From assembly GCA_922989275.2 (NCBI GenBank), contig OV277874.1, positions 23,114,154 through 23,178,153 of the forward strand: DNA of 64,000 nucleotides, read 5' to 3'. The DNA comes from Gari tellinella (taxonomy: Eukaryota; Mollusca; Bivalvia; Cardiida; Psammobiidae). Made by a program: the position numbers and the translations under genes. Below are positions 32,318 through 42,792 of the stretch, in pieces (position 1 is the first letter of the stretch; every line of letters starts with the position of its first letter). Under the pieces are notes generated by a model. That model had not been told where the DNA came from, searched no databases, and worked only from the letters and a program-made list of their open reading frames with translations.

Positions 32318-33020
32318 TAGTATGTCACTGTTCACAGGGGTTAGATAAACATTTGATGAGTCTTATCTATGGACATCTCAACTAGACGGAGATAGAATTA
32401 TTTCTTAAAGATGCTGAGAAAAACAGTGCAAACCAATCTGAAAAGCTGTCCCTTAAGGTTTGTTTTAGGATATGGGTATACCGATCTGAGTATAAATATA
32501 TCATTCCAATCATTATTCAAGGCATTACTTGTACAGATCATTCTCCTTTATACAGGGCTGCCATAAGTTGGGATAAAAACTCCTAAGATTTAGGAAAAAA
32601 TCCGGAAAAATGGCAGCCCTGTTTATATGAACATTTAAACATTTGGTTTCTGTTAAATACATATTCAGCATGCTCAAAACCAACCTGAAACGATACAGAG
32701 AGTTACTTTTGGAGCATTCTGTTTTACTTTGAAACTGATAAAGTTGCTATTTATCCTAATGTTACATCATTAAATTCTTAGTTTCAAAGATTGTGTACCT
32801 CTGCTTATTCATTGATACATTTTAAATGCTGGTTTTGTTTTTTGTTTTTGTTGTTGTTGTTTTTTGTTGATTTTGTTTGTTGTATTTGTTTGTATTTTTT
32901 TTTAAATGTTAGGTGTTTGTTACGGTAGCATAATTTATTTACGATGGTATTTATTCCTTATGTTTTAATTTGTTGTAACCTATAATACCCGACCTCTTTG
33001 GTTTTAAACAGTAGTTATTT
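32318..33020. other. No recognisable gene; T/G-rich tract
   Basis: Apart from the 69-bp family 6 element, holds a TTGTTGTTGTTTTTTG-type low-complexity tract at about 32834-32905. Confidence 0.5.
32553..32621. mobile_element. Minimal 69-bp family 6 element
   Basis: CAGGGCTGCCATAAG and inverse AATGGCAGCCCTG with almost only terminal-repeat sequence between. Perfect 6-bp duplications TTTATA at 32547-32552 and 32622-32627. Confidence 0.85.
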
Positions 33021-33030
33021 CAAAATATCA

Positions 33031-34055
33031 CAAGCATTGTGTCATATATTACAGAACATAATGTCAAACACATTCAAACATGAATTAGAAAACAAGTTAC
33101 TGAAAAATTATGTCAGTTTTCTCCATGATATCATCTCATTACTACCGTTTGAAGACAATTTTATGACAAAAAAGTGGTAGTAACCATGGCAATTCGTCTA
33201 AGACAGCAGGTAAAGCAATATAAGACATCTGCCAACTGGTGTTTTGAAAGATCATGCTGATAAATAGAAAACTTTTTTTTCCTGCAGCTGCTTGTTTCAT
33301 AGTCTTTACTCGAAATCAATAGTGTTTTTTGGATAAAGATCTTGAAAATTAATCTTCAGTGTTCCCTCCTTACAAATGTCCTTCCAACAACGGTTCCGTT
33401 CTAACAACGACGTTTGCCACATTTCCCTAAACAAGACAATTATGTCTAACGCTTCAATTGCTGCAATATCATCTGCTTAAAATTGTCGTCTGCTGTTGTA
33501 TTTTTCACAAGTTACGTAATGAACATTTTAACAAAAAAACACTTTAATGACAAGTGACAAACAACTTGAATCTAGATCAGACGCCGCGTTACGCGGCCTC
33601 TGATTCGGATTCAAGCTGTTTGCAAAGGTAGCCAATTTCTCTCCCTATAGCGACTTCCATTTTAACAAGGCACACATTGTTTGTTTCCCATTGGGTGTCG
33701 TTGTATAGAGGGGGCGCTGTATTTCAAGCATTGTGTCATATATCACAGAACATACTGTCAAAAACATTCAAACATGGATTAGAAAACACGTAACTGAAAA
33801 CTTATGTGAATTTTCTCCATGATATCATCTCATTACTACCGTTTGAAGACAATTTTATGACAAAAAAGTGGTAGTAACCATGGCAATTCGTCTAAGACAG
33901 CAGGTAAAGCAATATAAGACATCTGCCAACTGGTGTTTTGAAAGATCATGCTGATAAATAGAAATTGTTTTACTTTGCTGCAGCTGCTTGTTTTATCGTC
34001 ATTATTCTAAATCAATAGTGTTTTTTGGATAAAGATCTTGAAATTGAATCTTCTA
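33031..34055. repeat. ~330-bp direct repeats flanking a family 2 element
   Basis: 33031-33356 and 33722-34055 are direct copies (CAAGCATTGTGTCATATAT start, GATCTTGAAA...AATCTTC end). The middle ~170 bp (ATGATATCATCTCATTACTA to GATAAATAG) look identical, the outer parts less so. The family 2 element occupies the gap exactly. Confidence 0.85.
33357..33719 (+). mobile_element. Family 2 MITE, full length
   Basis: CAGTGTTCCCTCCTTACAAA left, ATAGAGGGGGCGCTG right then TA. The left flank is TT. Core A with CGCCGCGTTACGCGGCC centre. Confidence 0.85.
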
Positions 34056-34740
34056 TAATACGGTCTGAAATAGAGGTGTGGTTATAATTTAGCAAAAACT
34101 GTATTTTAAAGCGGCTAATGTTACAAAACGAAACGTTAGCGCATTGCAAAACCACGTTAAGTTCAATTCTGAAATAATGATGTTATAAATTGAGCGTTCA
34201 ATAGTTGGGAGCATGGTTAAATGCCATCTTTATGCAGTGGTTTGAAGAAACTCTTCAACAAAGTTATTGCATTGTGTTTGTATTAAGTTTTTCCTATTGT
34301 ATCTGCATGCTTTTAATACATATTTTTTGGCAACTTTTACTCTGACAAACTACTAAGAACATGCACTTTGTATAATTTGCAACATCAAACATTGAATATT
34401 TATACTTTGAACTATTTGTCACTAGGATTTTGTAAGTTGTCAATATTTAGTATAAAATATTGTATTACCATACATTTGTACAACCATATAGCACACGTTT
34501 ATAATCAAATTTTAACGGAATACAAATATAAGAGAAAAAGGGTTAGGCCACACGTTCTACCAACGTTAGGTACAGCCCCTCCCCTTGTCAATATTTAAAC
34601 CTGTCGTTCTGTTACTTCCGTTGTACTGTGTTTACATTTAGCGTCTTTGAACAGAAATAATATGTTTCTTATGGTAATAAAATTGGTTTTGCTGGCGTGA
34701 AGACTAATACTATGTAATTTGGTAAATTAAGAACTTATTT
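34056..34740. other. No recognisable gene
   Basis: AT-rich. Includes a 76-codon open frame (34368-34598) without recognisable features. Confidence 0.4.
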
Positions 34741-35165
34741 TTTCGGCGTTTAAGCAAACTAAACAAAGAAAATGATCCGCAAATTCCATGAATCCCGCCA
34801 GCGAATTTTGGTAAATTTGCGGATCATTTTCTGTCGTTTATTTCGCTTAAACGCCTAAAACAATTAGTTTATTCTTATATTTACATTATATTTCCTGTAA
34901 TTTCTAATATCAAATGAACATTAAATTAGCATGCATGTATGTTTAATCCATATCAGATACCAGACCCATAAGCCCCGCCTCCTCTGCGGAAATGTATGCA
35001 CAAGTCCCGCCCCTAGAGAAATTGCGTGTATACAAATTGAACGTCACTTCGTTCAATGGAATTGAATGGGGCGAATGCAAATATTCGGCTTTGTCTGATA
35101 TGGATTTGCACTGGACAACAAGTCACCATGACATAAATAGAACAATGCCAACCAGCCAAACACTT
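34741..35165 (+). mobile_element. Family 11 piece with hairpin
   Basis: Hairpin at 34745-34855 (GGCGTTTAAGC...GCTTAAACGCC, stem includes AAAATGATCCGCAAAT), then GCATGTATGTTTAATCCATA, CCCCGCCTCCTCTGCG and GAATTGAATGGGGCGAATGC, in the same order as at 38.7 kb. Confidence 0.6.
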
Positions 35166-35443
35166 TTCAGTTAGATTAGACTCTGCGTTTGTTAAAGTTG
35201 TTTGCTGGTTTGATAACAAAATACCATGTGCCAGCATTTTAAACACCCCATCTTTTTTACATGCCCTACCCCTTCGAAAAAATAAATAAAAACAAAATAC
35301 CTATTTTAATCTTTTCCCCTATGACCGATACATTGTTTTCAGCACTGGAGTTTAAACAAGGCTGAATATAAAACAGCATGTAATGTTTGGAGGTTTTGGA
35401 GGAAGTTGAATCGCCCCTGTGGACATTTAATAAGCAGTATATA

Positions 35444-35689
35444 CAGTGGAGAATCTGTTATTCTTTCCGAATAAACGCGTTTACGCTAAAACTATTATTT
35501 GCAGTGCAAACAGTTTGGAGCCAGATCAGACGCCGGGTAACCCGGCGTCTGATCAAGCTCCAAACTGTTTGCCACCAAGATAAACATGAATTATAAGAAT
35601 TGTCCAAAAGTTGTACTTTTCTACGTTTTAGTGTTTTGCGTTTGCGTACGTTTGCGTTTAAACGGGAAAGAATAACAGATTCTCCACTG
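35444..35689 (+). mobile_element. Family 1 (T246) MITE, full length
   Basis: 246 bp, TA flanks, left terminal CAGTGGAGAATCTG, core intact. Confidence 0.93.
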
Positions 35690-35860
35690 TAGTATTTCAC
35701 CATAATATTATTCCTACCAATTATAGTTTTCTATATAGTGTGTCCTTGCATTTGAAATTATTTTCCCATAAAACGACACAATACATTCCAAACATGTATT
35801 AAAGTAGAAAACATAATTTTCCATAGCAATAGCTACCGTGCGTCATAAAATTATGAAGTA

Positions 35861-36094
35861 CAGTGGAGAAGACGTTACTCTTTCCCAATAAACGCGTTTA
35901 TGCTCAAACTATAATTTCCATTTCAAACAGTTAAGAGCCCGATCAGACGCCGGCGTCTGATCAGGCTCCAAACTGTTTGCCAGTCAGTTTAACATGAACA
36001 GGCAGCTTTGTTGAACATTGTATTTTTCTAATTTTTATTGAGATGCGTTTGCGTTTCGTTTGCGTTAAAACGGGAAATAACGTCTTCTCCACTG
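35861..36094 (+). mobile_element. Family 1 MITE, older subtype, loop-less core
   Basis: CAGTGGAGAAGACG / CGTCTTCTCCACTG ends. Core centre is GACGCCGGCGTC, a perfect palindrome without the usual loop. Flanked by 27-bp direct repeats (35834-35860, 36095-36121; 22 of 27 positions match). Confidence 0.88.
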
Positions 36095-36277
36095 TACAGT
36101 TTGTCATAAAATAATGCAGTATCTGCACAAGCTCATAAAATCAAAAGTTGTTTTCCTTTGCAATAATAACTATAAATTCGAGGAAATTGTCGTAGCAGAG
36201 ATTTGTTTTGTAGTAATCCATACTTTGACATGTTGTTGTTTTATGATCGTTGGTTGTGTTTAGAAGTTTTTCCTGAA

Positions 36278-36498
36278 CCCTTTCGGCGCCAAAGTCGCAT
36301 AAAGTCTACTTTGCAAACAGTTTTGATCCATATCAAACTCCTCAGGATCAGAAATGTGTGCCAGTTGTTTTGAAATAACATATGTTATACTGCCTTAAAT
36401 ATTAATTTGAAACAATATTGCAGACAACAATATCGACGCAGGCGACAATATGGCGGTGAAGGGGTAAACACCTCACAGTGAATGTGATCATGAAAGGG
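36278..36498 (+). mobile_element. Family 3 MITE variant
   Basis: CCCTTTCGGCGCCAAAGTCG left, ATCATGAAAGGG right then TTAC. Core reduced to TTGATCCATATC...CTCAGGATCAG. Interior GCAGACAACAATATC. Confidence 0.65.
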
Positions 36499-36563
36499 TT
36501 ACAATGTAAATATGAAACACGTTCTTTGCTGCAAAATTGAATGGTCAATGTCAGTTTCCTTAA

Positions 36564-36809
36564 CCCTTTACCTGATAGCATTGTTTCTAGTATTGATGGT
36601 ATGTGACTACTTAAAAGCAGGTTGAAAGTAAAGCAGAATGCGCCCTAAGGCGCATTCTGCTTTACTTTCAGCCTACTTTAAGCTATTAACTGCTAGAATA
36701 AGGAAAGTATTAAATATGACACATATTCACTACGGTATAATTTGGAACTATTTTCTTCAGCGGATGAATAAAATGAATGTGCTAAAAGTCGCTTCTATAA
36801 GGGAAAGGG
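36564..36809 (+). mobile_element. Family 5 MITE, complete (reference copy)
   Basis: Perfect TTAA flanks (36560-36563, 36810-36813), ends CCCTTTACC / GGGAAAGGG. Core B at about 36613-36681 with GCGCCCTAAGGCGC centre. Interior TTCTTCAGCGGATGAATAAA. piggyBac-like target. Confidence 0.85.
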
Positions 36810-36899
36810 TTAATAGATCTTGTCCTTTTTTGACTATCTTGGTTTATGTTTTATACAATATTGCTATATAACACATATTGTAGACCTTAGACAGTGGTA

Positions 36900-36962
36900 C
36901 AGTGAATGAGGCGATTTCCTTTCTCGTTTAAACGAAAGCAAAACGCATTGCAATAAAACACA
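36900..36962 (-). mobile_element. Family 1 left-end fragment
   Basis: CAGTGAATGAGGCG after TA, GTTTAAACGAAAGCAAAACG, cut by the next copy. Confidence 0.6.
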
Positions 36963-36964
36963 TA

Positions 36965-37211
36965 CAGTGGAGAAAACGTTATTATTTCCCAATAAACGCC
37001 TTTACGCTAAAATTGTTATTTAAAATGCAAACAGTTTGGAGCCAGGTCAGACGCCGGGTAACCCGGCGTCTGATCAGGCTCCAAACTGTTTGCCCCTCAG
37101 CTTAATATCAATTGTTAGAATTGTCAAACAAATCGTTATTTTCTACATTTTAGTGTTTTGCGTTTGCGTTCGTTTGCGTTTAAACGGGAAAGAATAACGT
37201 TTTCTCCACTG
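36965..37211 (+). mobile_element. Family 1 MITE, AAAACG subtype, complete
   Basis: Ends CAGTGGAGAAAACG / CGTTTTCTCCACTG (matched pair), TA flanks, intact core. A good reference for the older subtype. Confidence 0.92.
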
Positions 37212-37381
37212 TATTGATTAGGGCCATGTCAAGACAACCCCTTCCTTATTGCATTCTAACATTATACAGACCAAGCACCGTTGTCAATCAAGGCCGCTGT
37301 ATGTGAGTTTGGTCTACACTGCCAAATACCGTATAATATTATGACACAGCTGCATAAATGTGTAAGATGTATTAGGGGGGT

Positions 37382-37697
37382 CAAACAGTGTATATCAAGA
37401 CCAGCCACCGCGTCTCTGACGCGGCGGGTACAGTAGAGAATCTGTTATTCTTTCCCAATAAACGCGTTTACGCTAAAACTATTATTTGCAGTGCAAACAG
37501 TTTGGAGCCAGATCAGACGCCGGGTAACCCGGCGTCTGATCAGGCTCCAAACTGGTTACACAAGATAAACAAGAATTACCAGAATTGTCCAAAAGTTGTT
37601 CTTTTCTACGTTTTAGTACTTTGCGTTTGCGTACGTTTGCGTTTAAACGGGAAAGAATAACAGATTCTCCACTGTAGCATTGATATACACTGTTTGC
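37382..37697. repeat. Split core-like palindrome
   Basis: CAAACAGTGTATATCAAG on the left and inverse TTGATATACACTGTTTGC on the right bracket a T246 insertion. Stem CCGCGTC/GACGCGG lies just left of the insertion. Same GCAAACAG/CTGTTTGC edges as core A, different interior. Confidence 0.65.
37431..37674 (+). mobile_element. Family 1 (T246) MITE nested in a palindrome
   Basis: Complete ends, TA flanks. The core is present, but the second outer edge is altered (AAACTGGTTACACAAG). Confidence 0.9.
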
Positions 37698-37744
37698 AAT
37701 ATATTGAGTCAGGTATTTTCATGGCACGGCTGATTTGTTTTACA

Positions 37745-37872
37745 TGTAATTTCTTTTTTTTATCTTGATATTAGTGACTAACTGTTTGGAGCATACTCTG
37801 GTTCTTAGCTGTTTGCAGCGTTCATTAAAGCATAAATGCGTATGTTGGGAAGAAATAACGTCTTTCCCCCTT
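37745..37872 (-). mobile_element. Family 1 remnant
   Basis: GTGACTAACTGTTTGGAGC with collapsed core and GGGAAGAAATAACGTC right arm. Confidence 0.5.
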
Positions 37873-37884
37873 TGGTACAATGTA

Positions 37885-38132
37885 CTGTGGAGAAGACGAT
37901 ATTATTTCCCAATACACGCGTTTACGCTAAAACTGTTCTTATCTTTGTAAACAGTTTGGAGCAGGACAAGACGCCGGTAAACCCGGCGTCTGATCTGGCT
38001 TCAAACAGTTTGTAACACAGGTATGTAAATATATAAAGTCAGAATTGTCAATTTTTATTTTCTTTATTTTATTGCAATGCGTTTGCGTTTCGTTTCCGTT
38101 TAAACGGGACAATATAACGTATTTCCCAATGC
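37885..38132 (+). mobile_element. Family 1 MITE, older subtype
   Basis: CTGTGGAGAAGACG left after TA, core CGCCGGTAAACCCGGCG, GTTTGCG arm, eroded right end. Confidence 0.75.
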
Positions 38133-38151
38133 ACTCTAAATGTAAAGGATA

Positions 38152-38397
38152 CAGTGGAGAATCTGTTATTCTTTCCCAATAAACGCGTTTACGCTAAAAC
38201 TATTATTTGCAGTGCAAACAGTTTGGAGCCAGATCAGACGCCGGGTAACCCGGCGTCTGATCAGGCTCCAAACTGTTTGCCACCAAGCTAAACATGAAAT
38301 ATCAGAATTGACCAAAAGTTGTTCTTTTCTACGTTTTAGTGCTTTGCGTTTGCGTACGTTTGCGTTTAAACGGGAAAGAATAACAGATTCTCCACTG
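38152..38397 (+). mobile_element. Family 1 (T246) MITE, full length
   Basis: 246 bp, TA flanks, intact core. Confidence 0.93.
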
Positions 38398-38639
38398 TAC
38401 CTCATTGATTACTATTCACCAGTGCATCCATCATTTTTGTAATAAGAAGTGAAGTATAACATTTCTATGCAAATTGTTTGCAAATTACATTTTAGAGATT
38501 GATGCTTAACTTTTAATATATTTTGACAGTGATTTACTGCAAATATTGAGCCTCTTCAAACAGTTTAACTTTACCATTGGAAGACGTTTTATTTAAGACA
38601 TGGCGTTTTAACGAAATGTAAGACAGACAATGACCGGCG

Positions 38640-39600
38640 AATTCCATGAATTTGCCGCCCATTTTCTGCCCAAATAAAACAGTTCATTTCTTATATTATT
38701 ATTATATTTGCTGTAATTTCTAATATAAAGTGAACATTTTATTAGAATGCATGTACAGTATGTTTGATCGATATTTTATGCTGTTGACGCGCATAATGTG
38801 TACCCTAATGGAGAACTGCCATAACCGCATTACTGAAGCATGACATTCAACGCAACAAAATGATTCGCGGAGAACAGACAATAAGCATCGCCTCCTGTGC
38901 GAAAGATTTTTCACAAGCCCCGCCCTTCCAGTAATTGCGTGTATACCAATTAAACGTCAATTTGTTCAATGAAAATGAATAGAGCCAATGTAAATATTTA
39001 CATTCACCCCATTTAATTTCTTTGAAACAAATGTCGTTTATTTCGTATAAATGCAACTTATCAAGGGGCGTGACTTGTGGATATCGTTTATAGAGAAGGC
39101 GGGGCTTATGAAACTGCTCTACGCAAATCATTTTGTTGCGATAACTGAGTAATGGCAGTTATGGCTGTTACTTGGAGGGTACACATTATTTGTGTTAAAA
39201 TCCTCTTAATATATGGATTAACCATACATGCATACAGTGGAGAATCTGTTATTCTTTCCCAATAAACGCGTTTACGCTAAAACTATTATTTGCAGTGCAA
39301 ATAGTTTGGAGCCAGATCAGACGCCGGGTAACCCGGCGTCTGATCAGGCTCCAAACTGTTTGCCACCAAGATAAACAAGAATTATCAGAATTGTCCAAAA
39401 ATTGTTCTTTTCTACATTTTAGTGCTTTGCGTACGTTTGCGGGAAAGAATAACAGATTATCCACTGTACTAACAAAATGTTCATTTAATATTGGAAATTA
39501 CAGCAAATATAATGTTAATATAATTTTGCTAGCGCGTTTCCTGGAATTTATCGATGATGTTCAGTCGCTTAGTTCACTTGAACGCCGATTCAAGTCAGTT
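38640..39600. mobile_element. Family 11 large fold-back element, interrupted
   Basis: Left arm runs inward from TGCTGTAATTTCTAATATAA, TGCATGTACAG...TTTGATCGATAT and CCCGCCTTCC to a centre near GTAAATATTTAC (~38995). The right arm repeats it in inverse (GGCGGGGCTTATG, GGATTAACCATACATGC, ATTGGAAATTACAGCAAAT). T246 lies in the right arm. A TT in the left arm aligns with the duplicated TA. Confidence 0.75.
39235..39466 (+). mobile_element. Family 1 (T246) MITE in fold-back arm
   Basis: Ends CAGTGGAGAATCTG / CAGATTATCCACTG. Small deletion in the GTTTGCG arm. The opposite arm of the host gives an empty-site comparison that supports a simple TA duplication here. Confidence 0.92.
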
Positions 39601-39793
39601 CACTTCTTTAATATTTCCCGTTTAAGCAAAAGTCAACAGAAACACAATTCCAAACAATGCAGAAAATGGCATTTTCTTGAACATGGGTACTGCTTGCATT
39701 TGAATAATAGTTTTAGCGTAAATGCGATTATTGGGAAAGAATAAGCCCTAGTCTCCTGCAACCTCCTCACCACTGCAACTCACTATGACATGT

Positions 39794-40052
39794 CAGGGCT
39801 GCCATAAGTTGACATGAAAAATCCTAAGATTTCCAAATTTGCATTTTTCAAATTTGATTTTACGAATCGTACCTTTACCCCACCGTCTGTTTTCTAGTTT
39901 TGTTGACACGTGACTTCTTAAAGCAGACTGGAAGTAAAGCAGAATGCGCCTTAAGTTAAGGCGCATTCTGCTTTACTTGCAGTCTGCTTTAAGCTACCAT
40001 GTACTAGAAAACATCCGAAGATTTAGGAAAATCCGGAGAAATGGCAGCCCTT
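39794..40052. mobile_element. Family 6 MITE with core B
   Basis: CAGGGCTGCCATAAGTTGAC / AATGGCAGCCCTT ends. Flanks ACATGT and ACATGG give a 6-bp duplication with one mismatch. Core B with a doubled centre (CGCCTTAAGTTAAGGCGC). Confidence 0.85.
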
Positions 40053-40505
40053 ACATGGTGGTCTGTACGTTGCATTGTTTGTCAGGAGTCGATTTATAGT
40101 TGTCCTACATGTATCATTCCGTTGTTTTATTTTGATATGCTATTTTAATGTCAAACAGTTTAGATTCGCACGAGCTACTCGACGCCAATAGTTAAATAAC
40201 TATGCAAATGAGGAACGCCACGACGTCGTTTACTTGTGACGTCATTAAAATGCGTTCAATGCTTTCGATTTCCAACGTCTTTATTCCATCATGTAGATTC
40301 AATTTATAGATTTTTGGTGTAATTAATCAATATTAGATCTACATGACAGTGTTTATTAATACATATAACAACATAAACATTGTGCTGGTGAACGGGGTTA
40401 GTTTGGAACAACTTTTTTCCTGTATAGATCTACTTATATCGCGCTTAGCATTCACTTGACCTCAAAGGCTACGATAAATAACATTTCTAGGTTATGTTAT
40501 AAAAA
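40053..40505. other. No recognisable gene
   Basis: May be the body of the hairpin element that follows (ATGAGGAACGCCACGACG, GTGACGTCATTAAA). Confidence 0.4.
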
Positions 40506-40658
40506 GAATATAACATTCGTGTTAATAATTTATTGGATTTATCAAACTCGTCGTTTTAGAAAACGATAAAAACTCGACAAAGCCTCGTTTTATCGTTTTT
40601 CTAAAAGACTCGTTTAATAAATCCAATAAATTATAAACACTCATGTAATATCCTATAT
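40506..40658. repeat. Long hairpin
   Basis: Arms TTAATAATTTATTGGATTTA and inverse around CTCGACAAAGCCTCG. The arms share AAACGAGT-type words with the 9.7-kb hairpin. Confidence 0.78.
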
Positions 40659-40739
40659 TGACATATTATATAAATAATAGTGCACTTAAACATTTCCCCA
40701 AACCATTTATTCCAGTGTGTAAAACAGTTTAGAGAGCTT

Positions 40740-40910
40740 ATCTCTCTCACTGCCAACGGCGCCAAACAATTTTTATCCTGATCAGGATCCAATTTTTTGA
40801 CACTTGTGTCAACATTTCTTCGGCTAAGTGAGCCCTAATGCTGACTTTTAAAATATTGCAGACGACAGTATTAATGCAGACTATTTTTTGGCAGTAAGAG
40901 GGTTAGAGCA
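40740..40910. mobile_element. Family 3 remnant with collapsed core
   Basis: CACTGCCAACGGCGCCAAAC, a minimal palindrome TCCTGATCAGGATCC, GCAGACGACAGTATT and GGCAGTAAGAGGGTTA. Confidence 0.5.
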
Positions 40911-41102
40911 GACGATACAACTTGGCAGGAAAAGAGTTAAAACAGTTAAAACAGTTAAAGAGAGCTTAAAGAGGCTCGCAACCGGATCAAGCATTAAAAA
41001 TAGTAATTTGTAAATATATGTCAAATGCTTATATAAATGGGTGAAATTTAGTTTAGGATGATACATTCTGTTAAAAAATGCATTTTCAAAAAAAAAAAAG
41101 AA

Positions 41103-41196
41103 GAGGCTCTGGTGGGATTCGAACCCGTGACCATCCATGCGGAGACAAAAATGAAAAATGAGGCATGGCCTTTACGCCCTCGGCTACGGACGCTCT
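41103..41196 (-). repeat. tRNA-Leu-like sequence (pseudogene or SINE head)
   Basis: Minus strand: A box TAGCCGAGGGCG, variable-arm-like GTCTCCGCATGGATGG, B box GGTTCGAATCC and a downstream T run. The 3' half matches the class II tRNA-Leu layout. The anticodon loop is replaced by ATTTTTCATTTTT, so it is not a working tRNA. Confidence 0.7.
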
Positions 41197-41719
41197 CTCT
41201 ATATATGGTAGCGAATTAACGTACTTCAATGATAGCTATTAATAGAACATTATTCGGATCGGGTTTATGTCTGACCCCGTGTAGAGAAGCAACAACAACA
41301 ACTATACCGTTAGCTAACGCTATGGAAAAACGATGGAAAATATCTAAAAAACTAAGATTCGGTGACGATTCTTGAGACGTTTTTTGGACTGATCATATTG
41401 TTTTAATGTCAGAAGCCAAATAATGCCACAAATTTGCTTTTATTTGAGTATGTTATTTTATTTTGACAAGAACACCATCCGGTTGCGAGTCCCTTTAAAT
41501 CAGGATAAAAGAACTGTCAAAATCTACTTCAGAAGTTTACTGATTTATAGTCCGTATACATGTACTTAAAGCATCAATGTTTTACGATGCTGGAAAGGTT
41601 TTCTTCAGCATTTTAACAGAACATAGTACTAAGTACTAGAATAAAATAAATCCATTTCTTAGAAGAAGATGCTCAACGTAAAAGTTGTTATTCTTTCAAA
41701 ATAAACGAATTTGTTTTAA
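41197..41719. other. No recognisable gene
   Basis: AT-rich with one TACATGTA near 41558. Nothing else assigned. Confidence 0.4.
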
Positions 41720-41940
41720 CCATTTCATGATATTTTACCCCTTGTCATCAGCTTCAGTATTGTTGTCTGCTACATGTACACACGTCACAAAATAGTTATG
41801 TTTAAAGCAAAAAGACTGACGAAATTTCGAAACGAGTGTCAACCAGTTTGGGACCTGATCTGACGCTGCGTTACGCGGCGTCTGATTAGGATCCAAACTG
41901 TTCGCAAAGGCGTTTTCAGACGTCATTGAGAGGGAAAGAG
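41720..41940 (-). mobile_element. Family 3 MITE, TTAA flanked
   Basis: TTAA-CCATTTCATG left, GAGGGAAAGAG-TTAA right. Core A with CGCTGCGTTACGCGGCG centre. Confidence 0.75.
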
Positions 41941-41966
41941 TTAAACCACGTATTACAAATGCAATA

Positions 41967-42212
41967 CAGTGGAGAATCTGTTATTCTTTCCCAATAAACG
42001 CGTTTACGCTAAAACTATTATTTGCAGTGCAAACAGTTTGGAGCCAGATCAGACGCCGGGTAACCCGGCGTCTGATCAGGCTCCAAACTGTTTGCCACCA
42101 AGATAAACATGAAATATCAGAATTGTCCAAAAGTTGTTCTTTTCTACGTTTTAGTGCTTTGCGTTTGCGTACGTTTGCGTTTAAACGGGAAAGAATAACA
42201 GATTCTCCACTG
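41967..42212 (+). mobile_element. Family 1 (T246) MITE, reference copy
   Basis: 26-bp perfect terminal inverted repeats beginning CAGTGGAGAATCTGTTATTC, TA on both sides. Left arm CGCGTTTACGCTAAAAC, core A at 42029-42095 (GCAAACAG, GGAGCCAGATCAGACG, CCGGGTAACCCGG, inverse). Right arm with three GTTTGCG-like motifs ending GTTTAAACGGG. CAG start plus TA target fits the Tc1/mariner superfamily. No coding capacity, so it depends on an unseen transposase. Confidence 0.93.
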
Positions 42213-42450
42213 TAAGTATGTGATCAGGACAGATGCCGTGTGACTTGGCGTCTATGGCTGTGTGTGTGTTCTGCTTTAGAGATGGGTGTATTGTTTGTGT
42301 TGCGTTTCCTGCTTGAGTCTTCTTTCGTATTTATTCAAATGATTGACACTGAGATTGAAATGCATCGGCAGCAATTTTTAGAACGCGTCTTTTTCCTGTC
42401 GTGTTTGTTGCATTTCGTTTGCGTTGATTTTTTATTTTACTAGGCAATTT
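42213..42450 (+). mobile_element. T246-related piece with the shared ~85-bp insert
   Basis: GATGCCGTGTGACTTGGCGTCT core half, then GGCTGTGTGTGTGTTCTGC...CTTCTTTCGTATTTATT (about 42248-42336), also found at 62206-62290. Followed by a decayed GTTTGCG arm. Confidence 0.55.
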
Positions 42451-42515
42451 TAACGTGCATTTGTATTTTTCAACTGTAAACCGGATCACGCTAAAAATTG
42501 CGCGCCTTTCAGATA

Positions 42516-42733
42516 CAGTTAAACATATGTTATTTAAACGCGGTTTCCATTGCAAACAGTTTGAATCCTGATCTGACACCAATTAACCCGTCGTTTGATC
42601 TGGCTCCGAACTTTTCGCAGCTAGGATTAATTTTAAAAGTAGTAATAGCCGAAATGTCCTTTACCTCGTTTTATTGCACTGCTTTTGCGTCTCGTTTGCG
42701 TTTAAACTGGAATGAATAACGTCTTCACTATTG
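42516..42733 (+). mobile_element. Family 1 MITE, diverged
   Basis: GCAAACAGTTTGAATCCTG, core loop decayed, GTTTGCGTTTAAACTGG arm, right end AACGTCTTCACTATTG then TA. Confidence 0.65.
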
Positions 42734-42792
42734 TACATGTACAATTTAATTGTCAACGCTCTCATGAAATTTCAATATTCTGCATTTTAGTA

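Noticed and set aside
32998..33180. 60-codon open frame in the conserved part of the 330-bp duplication
   Set aside because: The frame is not clearly kept in the second copy (base changes and different upstream sequence). I cannot support coding.
41103..41196. Functional tRNA-Leu gene
   Set aside because: A and B boxes are good, but the anticodon arm is replaced by an AT-rich stretch.
42029..42095. Core A as a rho-independent terminator
   Set aside because: A strong stem but no T run, and the setting is eukaryotic and repeated in transposons.
41967..42212. Many 60-140-codon frames with peptides such as FPNKRVYAKT or RRRVTRRLIRLQT
   Set aside because: They recur wherever T246 lies, on both strands and in several frames, and track the repeat, including its palindrome. 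Not proteins.
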